Origin: Ailanthus altissimus | Taxonomy: Eukaryota; Streptophyta; Magnoliopsida; Sapindales; Simaroubaceae | NCBI GenBank assembly: GCA_946807835.1 | Contig: OX327683.1 | Location: 8,065,001 to 8,129,000, forward strand | DNA length: 64,000 bases | Direction: 5' to 3' | Shown: positions 33,853 through 44,928 of the stretch, piece by piece | Layout: every line of letters begins with the position of its first letter | Numbering within the stretch: the stretch's first letter is position 1 | Notes under the pieces: generated by a model | Told to the model about the DNA's origin: nothing | The model's database searches: none | What the model saw: the letters and a program-made list of their open reading frames with translations, nothing else | Translations under genes and position numbers: made by a program

Positions 33853-35209
33853 CATTTGAATAGTAAGGCATCGAAATTTTTCCTAATACTTATTGGGCCG
33901 ATATTTACCCTCTTTATGTGTATTATCAGATAGTCCCATATTTATGATATCCTCTTTAATTCCTCCTTTTAATTTGGCTTACAATTAGATATGAATTCAT
34001 CAGTTGGACATAATCTCACTGTTGTTGATTTGCATGATCTCTTTTTTTTTTTTTTGCATGACAGGATTTACCAGCCTTCACTGAAACTGTTATTCGGCAG
34101 CTTGCCATAAACCTGAAACGATTAAAGAGCTTGGGAGTGAGAAAAATAGCTGTAACAGGATTAGAGCCTTTCGGTTGCTTGCCTGCATCAACAGTTTTAA
34201 ATTCCCATCAAAGTTGCATCGAATTTTTGAACAAACCCTCCAAGTTTCACAACATGAGGCTGAGAAAATCAGTGAAAATTTTGAACAAAGAGAGTGATCA
34301 GAAATCTTCCTTCATAATCTTGAATCTCTACAAGTCATTCAGTTCTGCATTGAAGATTAAAAAACATCAGAAAGGTAGATATCAAAATCCCATAAGTTAA
34401 TTCTCATATCATATCATTTACTGAATTACTTCTTATACTTGTATAAATTAATTTTTTAAAAAATATTAGTACAAATAGCATATACCCATTTAATAAAATT
34501 TTGTCGCAATTTTATTGAATATATATATAGGCTAATGCGCTACATCTAAATAACCTTTATTCTTTCATACATTTATTAATGCAAATCTAGGATTATCCAT
34601 CCCTCATGGACACTTAAATTAATTGTATTATTGGGATTGTTGTTGAAAGTTAAAAATACATTATAGTTAAAACAATTCACAGTGAAGTTAGAACGAGTAA
34701 CATTTTTGTCCTCTACGATATTTGATGAGAAAATGGAGGAAAATATTTTAGAGAATAAGACTGTTTCTATTAATCCAAATATATAATAAATTAGCCCAAC
34801 CCCGCTAAATACAGTCTATGGGCTCTGCATTGTGACATAAAATATCAATAAAATTATTAATAACACTGTACAGACAACTAATTACATAAATCATTCTTAC
34901 TACTTAACATGTTATGATATACAAAGTAGAGTAGAGAAATAAGAATGATGAGTTTAATATATCCTGTGAATGAATTTGTTTGATTCAGCTGCAGGAAGTT
35001 TGAAGTTCAATAATCGATTGACGCCATGCTGTGCTGGTGTGAGCAGTGAATACTCATGCGGAAGTGTAGACAATAAAGGAGAAAAAAAGTACTCAGTTTG
35101 CAAGGACCCTGAATTATCCTTCTTTTGGGATGCTGTACATACTTCCCAGAGTGGCTGGCACGAAGTTTTCCCAGCTTTAAAGTCTTCACTTCACCGATTG
35201 TACAAGTGA
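29857..35209 (+). CDS. GDSL esterase/lipase, At5g03610-like, four exons, 362 residues
   Basis: Exons 29857-30145, 31962-32236, 34065-34374 and 34995-35209 have GT-AG borders and join in phase. Residues 1-26 are a signal peptide, so the enzyme is probably secreted to the wall or vacuole. Residues 30-44 are histidine-rich (10 of 15). Block I is LFVFGDSYADTGN with Ser56; block II YGGTG at 127-131; block III LAGNDY with Asn175; block V WDAVH with Asp337 and His340, completing the catalytic set for hydrolysing acyl esters. Length fits the family (350-380). Start ATG is the first after the TATA box, with G at +4. Introns are 1.8, 1.8 and 0.6 kb; intron 1 holds a copia LTR relic. A second in-frame acceptor six bases earlier (exon 34989) would add two alanine codons. 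Natural substrate unknown. No stop or frameshift seen; judged functional. Confidence 0.92.
30590..31440 (-). mobile_element. Copia LTR relic in intron 1 of the GDSL gene
   Basis: TTTATATGGTTCGAAAACTTG...TTCATGGTGAATTAAGACC (30688-30732) is a decayed form of the shared copia LTR module. A GC-rich island follows at 31085-31225 (GGGCGCTGTGGCGCC, GGCGCCGCGGTGC). Order and spacing match LTR B and the LTR at 39830-40782. Boundaries are approximate and no internal sequence adjoins. The insert accounts for nearly half of intron 1; the splice sites are unaffected. Confidence 0.65.
32366..32625. mobile_element. Possible hAT-type MITE fragment in intron 2
   Basis: GGGTGGGCGTGTTCGGATTCGGG (quoted in part) followed by repeated TTGGGATGG/TTGGGCTGG phrases resembles the ends of plant hAT MITEs that start GGGTGGGC. 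No matching other end or target duplication was found. Confidence 0.3.
33818..33850. repeat. (TA)n microsatellite in intron 2
   Basis: About 30 bases of alternating TA between splice sites of exons 2 and 3. The Ile-Tyr-rich open frame across it on the minus strand is an artefact of the repeat. Confidence 0.9.
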
Positions 35210-36560
35210 TTTTAGGATAGTTTCAAAGTACTTCTCTTCCTAAATTAAATTAAGGTTTAGATTTATACAATTCAGGAAATGGAGAAAATAAGTGACCGTC
35301 AATAAGTATAGAATTACTTTTTATATTTGTTTTTCCTTGAAACCGATATCTTTGGTTGAGAATCTATCAAATAATTTGAAAATAAATTGAGATCAATTCA
35401 GAATAGAACTTTAGCATTGACATCTTTTTCAAAAATTCTACCCAATAATGTGAAAATCAGTTGGGATAAACTTGAATAGAACTTTTAACATCCACATCCA
35501 ACTCAAGATAGAACTTTGGTAGCGTGGCCTAGATATCCTGAACCAATTAGTTTATTGGGTATAAATTATACTGTTATAATTATTCAAATATAAATGATAA
35601 AAACGCACTCAAATAGTAAATACAACTTCAATATAAAAATTAATATTTCTACCTTTTTACAACTATATAAAGATAATAGAATTTTTTTTATATATCTGGA
35701 GTTTGATGAAGCTTGTATTTATAGAGGAACGAAAGAAACTAGAGGGTGGAGCTTATTTTTAGCGGTTATAACACTTTTCACGTCGCAATCGAAGTATTGC
35801 TTTGGTTGAACTGGCAAAACTGGTTTCTAGGAATTCAAAGAGTGACCATTTGAGTACTAATTGCGCTTTCTCTTAGCGTAACCGGATAAATTGCTTGGAG
35901 TTGAATACATTTTGTTCTAACCAGTTTTGCTACTGGAAAATTAGGTCGGTACTATTTATGCACCAAAGTTCTGAAAACTTTGCAATTTGGTTAATTTTTT
36001 GAAACTTTAAAAGTTTTTCATTTTGGTCCAAAATTTTAATAAATTATATTTTTACTCTATTATTTGGTATCATCAAAATCTATATCCACAATTATAGCTT
36101 TTAGCCTAAATCTTCCTCTTCTTGATGAAGATAAAAAATGTGTGTATCTTGATTTCAAAAAGTATATCTTCCTTTCAATTTATGCTCATCATGAAATAAG
36201 CCTTCACGAAGTCTTTTGCCAAAAATCAATTACATGTTAACAAGAATTTTGAGAATAAATCGGAGGCTAAATAAAATCATGCATATATTTATCCTCTTTT
36301 GGCATCACAAAAACTAAGAATACAATCATAAGTCATCATAACTATACAAGTTAAGAATAAATTATCAAAAACTTAGCCATAATTAAGAAATTCATTAAAC
36401 ATTATTTACATACTTCACAAATAATTATTCTAACGCTCCCCCTAAATATAACAAATATGATTAAAAAATTTCCCTTATATTAATGCTTGCAATTAAGTAA
36501 TAAATTATCCAAAAACACAAGGACATTTTTTAAATTAATAATTCTAAAAGAAATATTCTT
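35210..36560. other. Downstream flank of the GDSL gene, no genes
   Basis: The 3' untranslated region starts here; no strong AATAAA is evident within 60 bases. From about 35560 to 36250 the sequence (TATTTATAGAGGAACG, CACCAAAGTTCTGAAAACTTT) looks like decayed LTR material but no termini are found. The rest is AT-rich. Confidence 0.4.
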
Positions 36561-36562
36561 AT

Positions 36563-36604
36563 AAACAAAGCTTCTTAGTGATTTTGAATTAATTAGGGAT
36601 TTAT
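36563..36604 (+). other. 3' internal end of a copia element
   Basis: AAGCTTCTTAGTGATTTTGAATTAATTAGGGATT (in parts) mirrors the bases beside the 3' LTRs at 14241 and 59617 read in the opposite direction, so it is the polypurine-side remnant of a + strand copia element. Confidence 0.5.
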
Positions 36605-37400
36605 TAGAAATTAGTGATTTAAAATCATATTTGAGTGTGATTTTGAGTCGAAGACCAATAAAGAAATGATATATGACTGAGGATACGTTTAACGAATGAG
36701 AAAAGGATAAAAATAAAAAGTTAAAAGTAAGGAGGAGCTCGAAACGCGACCAAGATGGTTTATAAGGGCCGCAGCCCCATGTGAGTCAAGACGTAGCCTT
36801 GGCCCTGGCAGTGGATAGGCATCCTGGCCCAGCCTAAGCCAGGCCATAACAACACTGTAGTTATAGCTCATGGCATCACAATGCCAAGGCTTCATCGTCG
36901 TAAGGTCACAGCCCCAAATGCTGGCTTAGTCTGTTTTAAGATATTTTGACTTCTTTGAGTTATATTAGAATTTTTTTACACATGAACTCTTATTCCAACT
37001 AGATATAGGGTTTCTAAAGGCATTTTAGATCCTATATAAATTATTGTAAAACTATTACAGTGGCAAGCATCAATAAGCATCAAGAGAGCAAAACAAGAGA
37101 GTTAATAGAGAGCTTAGGGAACACTTAAATATTAAGTGTGTAAGAAAGTGCTGTATAAATCTTTGAAGAGTTTGTTCTATTAGATATTCTTTGTAATCTC
37201 TGGTGTGATCTCTGTAATCATTAAGTAGTTCGTTGGTAATCACTAAGTAATAAAAGAAGTTAGAATCATGTGATCTACAATGAATGTAGGTGATTTATTA
37301 AATTATGTAAATTATTGTATGCCTTAAATGATTTATTATTTTCTCTATTTGCTTTTTGTAATTTGTTCTATTTGAATACTTATGAATAAAAACTTTCATG
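36605..37400 (+). mobile_element. Copia LTR (D), + strand 3' LTR
   Basis: It begins TATTAGAAATTAGTGATT, matching the inverse of LTR A, and carries a GC-rich island (GGGCCGCAGCCCC, CTTGGCCCTGGC, 36766-36915) and the inverse shared module (GATCTACAATGAATGTAGG at 37277-37295). A TATATAAATTATTG promoter-like stretch is at about 37034. The element body upstream is lost. Confidence 0.65.
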
Positions 37401-37675
37401 CAAAAAAAACTCCTACAATATTTATATTATATATTATATTTATATAAATAATAATATAGAGTTATATAACACTTCTGAAGTAATATCTCAAATTTTTTCA
37501 GTGTTATGCATTCAATAGATGTTTATAACTATTTAAAAAAAAAAACTCATTAGACTATTTGGTTATTCAATGAATTCATAATAATTCATTTTGGATGAGA
37601 AAATATTAAAATAATATTTGCTAAATGTAGTGCTATTTAATAATATACCTCTATAGTAACATATTTATGAAAAGT
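37401..37675. other. AT-rich stretch, no genes
   Basis: Contains TATTTATATAAATAATAATATAGAG, a partial relative of the inverted repeat at 37923-38149; otherwise nothing. Confidence 0.35.
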
Positions 37676-37922
37676 AGCATATATAGAAGAAACTTTTAGT
37701 GCATTAAAGATTGACCAAATAACAAAATCTAGAAGATATGAATTAATTATAATGCCATTAAGACATTAGCAGTTGAGGAATTTGATAAGCAATATAAACT
37801 ACGTTTAAGTAAAAATACCAAAAGAATAACTTTACAGGTTGTAAACTTGTAATGCATTGTCAATAAAGTAATTAAGTGGTTAATTATTAATTTATGAAAA
37901 AGAGATTGACATAAGAAAAACT
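37676..37922 (+). repeat. Dispersed repeat, copy 1 (partner 56115-57065)
   Basis: Landmarks AACAAAATCTA, AATGCCATTAAGACATTAG, ATTTGATAAGCAATAT.AACTA, GTTTAAGTAAAAAT, TAACTTTA.AGGT and AAAGTAATTAAGT...TTATGA appear in the same order at 56150-57065, where about 680 bp interrupt them. No coding potential. Confidence 0.6.
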
Positions 37923-38149
37923 AACCATATTTATATAATATTTTATATAGATAATGATATAAAGCAATACATACTTCTTAAATAGTATCTCAATATATTT
38001 TTCATTCCAAATTATGTCTCATAAATGTATCGAATAGTCATATTATGAAATTTAACCAGCTAATGAGTGCATTTGAAAAATATATTGAGATACTACTAAA
38101 GAAGTATATCACTTTATAGCATTATTTATATAAAATATTATATAAATAT
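37923..38149. repeat. Inverted repeat, about 80-bp arms with a 67-bp centre
   Basis: The arm 37923-38003 (ACCATATTTATATAATATTTT to AATATATTTTTCA) is matched by the inverse of 38071-38149 with few mismatches. It would fold into a long AT-rich hairpin; MITE-like, but no target duplication was identified. Confidence 0.6.
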
Positions 38150-38350
38150 GGTGATCTATTTATAAAAGTAGTACATATAGACACTACTTAAAAAAAATTT
38201 AATAATAAAAAATTTGTGATAGAATTATTGATATCACTTTATAGCATTATTTATATAAAATATTATATAAATATGGTAATCTATTTATAAAAGTAGTACA
38301 TATAGACACTACTTTAAAAAAAAAATTAATAATAAAAAATCTGTGATAAA
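38107..38350 (+). repeat. Tandem repeat, two 125-bp units
   Basis: TATCACTTTATAGCATTATT starts at 38107 and again at 38232, and the units are nearly identical to the end (about 38350). The right arm of the inverted repeat lies in the first unit, so the duplication is younger than the hairpin. Confidence 0.75.
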
Positions 38351-38500
38351 AATATTTTGTTATAAAAAATTTGTGATAGAATCTATACTAATTCGTGATA
38401 AATTCTATCACAATTAGAATTTGTGTTGTTCTACTACAAATTTGTGATAGAAAGTATCACGAAATAAATTTTAAAAATTAGTGATAAATATTTGATAACA
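38200..38500. repeat. Cluster of TTTGTGATAGA motifs in both orientations
   Basis: Copies of (A)TTTGTGATAGA or its inverse occur at about 38210, 38338, 38371, 38393, 38403, 38444 and 38460. Clusters of short motifs in both orientations near an end are a feature of CACTA subterminal regions. A CACTA terminus was not found. Confidence 0.45.
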
Positions 38501-38584
38501 TTATTTAATAGAAAAAATGATGTGGAAATTAGTCTAGAAGAAAATGACATTGATTTTATTTATTTATTTTATTTTTTGCAGAAT

Positions 38585-38800
38585 ACATTAAACGACATCA
38601 TTTTGAGTTATTATTCATTGTTTTAATTATTGCATAGTATAATTAAATTTTCTTTTGCAAAATTTATTAGATTGTAATGTTTCAGTGATAACTGAAATGT
38701 AAATATGGTGATCCAAACGATATCGTTTGGTTAGATAAAATTGGCGTCATTTTAGGCGCATTGCTTACTGAAATGGCGTCATTCCATCCTGTATTTTATA
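38585..38800. promoter_or_regulatory. Cluster of ACGAYRTCRTTT-type sites, possible transposon promoter
   Basis: CCAAACGATATCGTTTGG at 38713-38730 is a perfect 18-bp palindrome; AACGACATCATTTTG (38592), TGGCGTCATTTTAGG (38742) and TGGCGTCATTCC (38774) are half-similar. The CT-rich stretch at 38860-38990 could be a 5' leader. Which transcript it would serve is unknown; the CACTA coding region downstream is a candidate. Confidence 0.35.
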
Positions 38801-39829
38801 GTGAAAAAAACACAATCTAACACTCAACGTTTTTCGGTTTCCCAACAGACACTTCGCTTATTGACTTTATTCTCACTTCTTTCTCTCTTGTCATTTTTTA
38901 TCTAAACAAGCACTCAACAATTAGTGTCAAATTGTAGAAAATCTTGGTTTTGACTGCCATATTCATCTCCATCTTCGTCTTTTTCCTATATATGTTTTTT
39001 AATTAGATATTTGAGTGATAAACCCTAATTTTTTAATCTAAAATTAATTTATTTTATTATGTTAGATGATATTTTTATTTGATAGGTTTTTGGTGTCTAG
39101 TTTTTTTTTTTTAGCATAAGAGCATGCTCTTTGCTTTCTCTGTTGCAATTTTTTGTCTAGTTAAATATGCAACTGATACCAAATCTCCAATAATTTGTGG
39201 TTTTCTTACCGGGTGTGTTTGGTTGTTGTTTTTTGTGCATGTAGGGTTTGCTGGGTCCATGTGTTGGGGAAGAATTAGTGGTTTTCTTATCGGGCTAGCC
39301 CCCTAGGTGCAATTGGACCCATTTCTATTGTTAATAAAACAATGTAACTTTCTTTTCTTTATTTCTTTTTGGAGCACAAATTGATATATGAGACAGTTTA
39401 GTCGACCAATGCTGCTTGAATCTAATGGTTGTGCTTTATCTATTGATTTTGGTTGTATAAAGTTGAATTTGGCTTTAACTATTACTTTAACTATTTAAGT
39501 ACAAAGTTGATTTTGGGTACTTGTGCTTTGGTTGGTTTTAATCTATCCGAATATATTTCGCATTCCACATTTCACATTTCACATTTCAATATCCAGTAGG
39601 TACTGTAGAGTCCAGCATTATATAATAGAATATATAATTTTGTACATTCAATGAAACTAAGTTAGCATGGAAATAATTACCATTTACTAATTATTTATGA
39701 TAAAAAAAATTAATATAGTTCGTTTATATTTAAAATAAGAATTGTTGCGGATATCATGTCATATATTTTAATTTGATATTTTTATGATATTAATTAAATT
39801 ACAACTTTGATACTTCTTTTATTTTATGG
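38801..39829. other. Stretch without recognisable genes
   Basis: A 60-codon open frame at 39124-39306 has membrane-like composition but no recognised family. The rest is AT-rich. It may be an untranslated exon or intron of the CACTA element. Confidence 0.35.
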
Positions 39830-40782
39830 GCAGCGAAAAATCATAACTTAATACTATAAGAAAGAACACATAAGATTAATATACCAATAAAGATAAATAA
39901 AACAAACTAATCAACAAGACACAAGATATACGTGATTCGGCTCAAAATTACCTACGTCCACGAAGGATCCATGATCCAGCTTCTTACTATTAAAATAGAT
40001 CACTAAGTATTTTCTTACATCATCAATGATCCCACAAGATCCCTTAGTATCTCTCATAGAGACTTTTAAGTATTTACCATTGATCACCATAACTCCTTAA
40101 GACTTTTTAGTATCTCCTCATAAGAAATTTTTATAAGGAACACAAGAATAGCTCGAGCATCTAAGCCAAAAAGATCTATGGTGTTTCTCTTTTATTCATT
40201 CAAAGAACCTAAAGAAGAAAACATTCCTCAAAGGTTACACCCTAGTGCACCACGCACTTAGTGCTTACCTAACTCCTCTATTCTCTCTTATGGTTACATC
40301 TTGAAACCTTAAATGCTTAATTATAAACAAGAGTTTACAAGTGTTTATATAGGGTGTATTTCATGCCTACTAACCCTATTCTTTATTGGAGTAAGAGTCT
40401 ACTTGTTTTGAAAGTCCAAAATTTCTCAAAACTAGAAATCTCGAACCAAAACGGACATCCTGACCCGTCTGGGCGCTGCGGCACTGGCCCTTCTCGTGCC
40501 CATTGCTGCGGCGCTGAGGACCCAGCGCTGTGGCGCTGGTCTTCTATGTTGAGCACCGAGGCGTTCAGCCCTGGGCGCCGCGGCGCTGGCAGCTTCACCT
40601 GCAATTTCTTCGTTTCCTTTGTGTCTTCAAGTTTCGTTTCACTTCCCCATTCGTGTCCCATATATTCTAGACTTCTCCATACATATCCCACACGTTCTAG
40701 ACTTATTGTGACTCTCCACTTTGATACTTATCTCAATTCTTATTGAACCAACCAAAATTGTTGAATCACTAATTTTTCAACA
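39830..40782 (-). mobile_element. Copia LTR (F), minus strand
   Basis: The right end is GAATCACTAATTTTTCAACA, as in related LTRs. It has the shared module ACGTGATTCGGCTC...CCTACGTCCACGAAGGATCC (39930-39970) and the richest GC island in the window (40465-40605, with GGGCGCTGCGGCACTGG and GGGCGCCGCGGCGCTGG). Open frames on both strands across the island (40354-40746 and 40691-40383) come from its base composition, not genes. No internal sequence adjoins, so it is a solo-type LTR. The left boundary is approximate. Confidence 0.72.
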
Positions 40783-42414
40783 AAAATTAATATTAATTAA
40801 CTTTATACCAATTTAGAAATAAGGTTGTAATCATAAGTTATTACTATTTTCTTCTCATTATACATAATTACTAATTATCATTAATGTTTATAGGTTTTCA
40901 TTCCTTAAGGAGAATATGTTATAGGATTTTACATCATATTATAAATTTTTAAAAAAATCATTAACAAGAACTCATCTGGTTAATATTGATGGATAGTGGA
41001 CAGGCAAATGCTTAAACACAGCAGTCTTTTTCGTCGATTCTACTATCACCATATTCCATTGCCATTGAAATGCCATATCCCAGCCGCATTTGTAGGTGAT
41101 TTTTTAATATACCGCTACAGCTCTACCAATTACTATTAATAATATTGTCAAACTTTATGTTTGTACTTCTGTTTAACTTTATGGACAGTCCATTTTGAAA
41201 CAATCATCGATATAATGTTCTGTACCTGAAGCTTAATGTTTGTACTTTTCTTTAGCTTTGTGGACAGTATATTTTGAAGCAATCATCCAACTATTTCTGA
41301 AGTAATAGTATTTTCTTTGAAAAATTCTGTTTGAATGGGCATGATGAAGTAATTATTCGAACTTGTTTCATTCAAGTGAATCTTATTTACTGACCACATA
41401 TTTGTTGAAGTGAATCTGTGAATTTGATGTGAATCTTGCTGCTGCCACTATCGTGAAGGCTAATAAATACTTAACCCTGTTGCTTTCTATTAGAAATATT
41501 TTATTTTATGTTGTTTTGTCATAATGTTTAGTTTAGATTTGAAGTTTTACATTACACCCCTTAAATGGAGTTGTAAGGCATTTTGAGAACTTCAATAAAT
41601 TTGGAATATAAAATAAAACTCATCTTATAACAGAAAAATCAATTGAGAGCTCTTGTAACTCTTTGTTCTCACTGTTTGCTTTGCACAAAAAGGTCAACCT
41701 CATTTTCAAAATCTTTGGAAAGAGCAGTGTTGAGAGGGGGCTTTTTAGCCACACTATTTTCAATATTTTTGGTCTTGTCATCACTAAGAGTCAGAGAGGT
41801 AATTTTCGCCAAAGAATAAAAGGGGAGGCTACTGCCTACTGCTCTGAGCTAAGCTAAGAATACTACTAAATGTTTTCTTCTATTTTTCATTTATTAAGAT
41901 TTATTTTGCTGATTATATAAGATGGTGCATTGGATTAGTGGAATCGATAGTTATGAAATTTAAGAGCATCTATGCCAACTGTTACTTTCTTATTGTTTTA
42001 ATTAATCGAAAATGCGTGGCTAGATTATGGGTTTATTTGATTTGCAGTTCTTTAGTTTCTCAGATTTGCTTTAGATTACTTTGTTACAGTTGTGATTTTC
42101 TTTTTCTTATTTATTTGTGAATATTTTTAAACATCAAAGATTATTTATGATATTAGATGCTTTGTGAGACTTGTTTTATTTCACTGATTTCAGTTAAATT
42201 TGTTTGTAAAAATTGTGAAAAATTCCGAGACTTGTAGGCGTACACGGTAGGATATATTATACTGACACTATTCTCCTGACTTTGCTGATTTTGTTACATT
42301 TCTTTGAGACGTTTTTGAGGAAGCACAAGTTTTATATTGATTATAGATAATAAAACTTATTAGTTTGGAGATCATGAGAAGAACTTCTATGCAAGTTGAA
42401 TTTCTTTAAAAGAA
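40783..42414. other. Stretch without recognisable genes
   Basis: AT-rich sequence with short open frames (41663-41857, 41938-42120) that match nothing I recognise. Position suggests part of the CACTA element, perhaps introns. Confidence 0.35.
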
Positions 42415-43040
42415 ATAAATTTTATTTATTAAAAATTAGTAATTTAAAATTAAAAAAAAGTTTTGATTTTAAATTGGAGATCAATAAAGAATCAACAAGA
42501 GGTTAGTACGTGAAGATCTTATTAGAAATGAGCAAAACAAAAAATCGAAAGTAATAAACTGTTCACGTAACAAGTACTATTTATAGGGTTACTGTTTACA
42601 TAAATTATTCACGTGGGTACTATTTACGCAACAATTTATGGGTATTTCTTACTTTAACTCAATTGACTTCTTTAAGTAGGATTTGGATTCCTACAAGTAA
42701 AAAGACTTATTTCAACTAAGTTTAGGGTTTCCTTGGGGCATCCAAAACCTATAAAAGGCTCTATATTGACTTGTAAATATATTACAACAGATCACAATAA
42801 TTACAACACAAACATAAGAGAGAAAGCCCTATAGTCTACAAGAGAGATAAATTGTAAGTGCAATTGAGAGTGTTCTTTGTGAAGCTTGAGTTCTTTCTTA
42901 TAAAAGGCATACTTTTATGAGTGATTTGTGATTCATTAATAAGATAAGTGAGATCTTGATCTGCTATGGGTGTAGGCAAGTTGCCGAACCGCGTAAATTC
43001 TTGTGTTCTTTCTTTTACTTTCTCTTTGTAGTTTATTCAT
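42415..43040 (+). mobile_element. Copia LTR (E), + strand, decayed
   Basis: It starts near TTATTAAAAATTAGTAATTTAAAA and continues GGAGATCAATAAAGAATCAAC, the inverse of LTR A/B ends. Near its 3' end GGGTGTAGGCAAGTTGCCGAACCGCGT (42967-42993, in parts) is the inverse of the shared copia module. TATAAAAGGCTC at 42750 is a likely LTR TATA box. It lacks a GC island; GTACTATTTATAGGG and ACGTGGGTACTATTTACG phrases take its place. Confidence 0.6.
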
Positions 43041-43429
43041 GATTGCTTGTTACTGCATTATATTACTTGGGTTTGTTGCTTTCGCTTCCACGTTACTAAA
43101 ATTTACTTTTAAACACTGGATTACAATCATTAACTATAAATTTGAACATCCGATTCAAATATATTATTTAATATATTTTGTGTATGTGGGTGATAACTAT
43201 TCAATAATATATAATTACTTAGACCTAAACTTTATACAACTAACTCTTTTATATGAATCCCTCATAACCTAGGTAATGTTCAATATATATAAAGATTCAT
43301 AAATTATATATGTTAAACTATTCAATACTAAAAGTATAAATGCAAAAACAATGAGTTCTATTTAATAATAATTGTCTCACATGACATAAAATATTATTTT
43401 CAGGTGCATATTTCTTATCTTTGACATGG
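43041..43429. other. AT-rich stretch, probably CACTA non-coding part
   Basis: Non-coding; ends with TTATTTTCAGGTGCA at about 43396-43407, a good splice acceptor before the TNP2-like frame. Confidence 0.35.
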
Positions 43430-44010
43430 ATAAATCTTAGATTTCATGTGGTAGATTGAGTAAGGAATATAATGTCAGAGTTGAATAACTTCTTGGGTTC
43501 ACAACCTTGCATTATGGAAATACTAAATCAATGAGATGCCTATGTGTAAAATGTCATAATGTAATCTTTAACACAACTCAAAAAATTAGAAATCACTTGT
43601 TTGTGAGTGGTATCGATAAAAATTATTAGACATGATATTAATATAGATAGAAAATAACTTCCCCGGGTTGTAAATATATGCCTGATCAATCAATAGTAAA
43701 AATGGTACATGAAGCGTATAAGCATTGTGACAATGATGAAAATTCTTTTACTAAATTACTGAAGGATTTCCAAACACCTTTATAGCCTGATTGTTGTAAA
43801 TACATGAAATTGTATGGGTTAATGAAGTTGTATAACATTAAGAGGAAACACGGGTGGTCTGACAAGAGTTTTTTTGAGTTGTTAAGTGCTCTTTAAGGCA
43901 TTCTTCCTAAAAATAATATACTTCTTATTTCTAGTTATGAAGCCAAAAAGATAACGAGTACTTCAACCGATGTATAAAAAGAATGATGTATGCCCTAATA
44001 ATTGTATTTT
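43430..44010 (+). pseudogene. CACTA (En/Spm) TNP2-like transposase, part 1
   Basis: Frames read CLCVKCHNVIFNTTQKIRNHLF (transposase-associated zinc domain, about 43540-43600), VKMVHEAYKHCDNDENSFTKLLKDFQ, KLYGLMKLYNIKRKHGWSDKSFFELLSAL and CPNNCIL, the ordered N-terminal motifs of plant TNP2-type CACTA transposases. Several stops, mostly C-to-T style. The zinc motif is cut at 44010 by a Mutator-like element and continues at 45265. Confidence 0.85.
44002..44010. repeat. Left 9-bp target duplication TTGTATTTT
   Basis: Identical to 45265-45273. Nine base pairs is the Mutator-superfamily signature. Confidence 0.85.
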
Positions 44011-44419
44011 GGGTTATTATCATGAATACCTCTGAAGTAAAGTATAATTAAATAAATACCCAAGAGTTTCAAATATCAACATACACGAAAGCAAGGCCTC
44101 ATCAGCCTACGTTTCCTTTGGGGTAAGGGTTGCTTTAGAGAATGCCGAAGTGAGGAAGACAAGCAGTTAAGAAGAGCACATTTCTTTTGTGGTTAGTTAA
44201 ACCTCTGAGTCTGAGATCTTGCCTCGCATCAGTGTACCCTTCACTGTTTAGTTCCTATTGAGGAGATCTAAGAGTAATTTGAAAATACATATCCGATATT
44301 CTCACTCATCTAATCTCTCCAATGTTACTGAGCAAAACAGACGAAACTCTGATCTTAGCTTTAGTTACTATTTCAAGAGGTCTTGAGTAGGAATATCGAA
44401 TATGCTCACTTAGGAAAGC

Positions 44420-44500
44420 GCATTCAAAAAGATCTCACTGCAAAGAGCATTCAAAAAGATCTCACTACAAAGAGCATTAAAAAAGATCTCATCGAAAACC
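44420..44500 (+). repeat. Three 27-bp tandem units
   Basis: Units start at 44420, 44447 and 44474 with GCATTCAAAAAGATCTCACT; the third differs by a few bases. Confidence 0.85.
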
Positions 44501-44855
44501 GATAAGGGGAGGGTTATTTTGGACTCTACCGATAGTCACTAGACCTTTAGGGAACAAGCTACATAAAAGGAGCGAAAGAGTGACAATGGGTTAATACCTA
44601 AAGATTTGAAAAAATATCAACACTACCATTCTATTAGACAATCTTTTGTAAAATTTAACAAGAAAGGTACATTAAAGTCATTTCATGTCACAAATTAAAT
44701 TAATTTAAAATATGTCAATTCAAAATAACATGTATTGCAATAGGAAAAAGACACATAGGCTATCAATTAAATAAATAAATAATAAATATTAACAATAAAA
44801 AATAAAAATAATATTAAAACAATTAAAAAAAAACTAAAAACAATTGAACCACCAG

Positions 44856-44928
44856 CCGACCAAATGGCAGTTGAACCAAACGACCATTTTGACCAAATGG
44901 TCGTTTGGTTTAACTGCCATTTGGTCGG
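44856..44928. repeat. Near-perfect hairpin, 34-bp arms, 5-base loop
   Basis: Arms 44856-44889 and 44895-44928 are inverse copies with one mismatch, which would be a G-U pair in one RNA strand; loop TGACC. Its phrase AAATGG-CAG/TTGGTCGG is unlike the AT-rich surroundings. Confidence 0.9.

Noticed and set aside
33680..33871. Open frame with (Ile-Tyr)n
   Set aside because: Reads through a (TA)n microsatellite in an intron.
40354..40746. 130-codon open frame with GC-rich centre, and its minus-strand partner
   Set aside because: Lies across an LTR GC island; frames are open on both strands because of composition, with no recognised domain.
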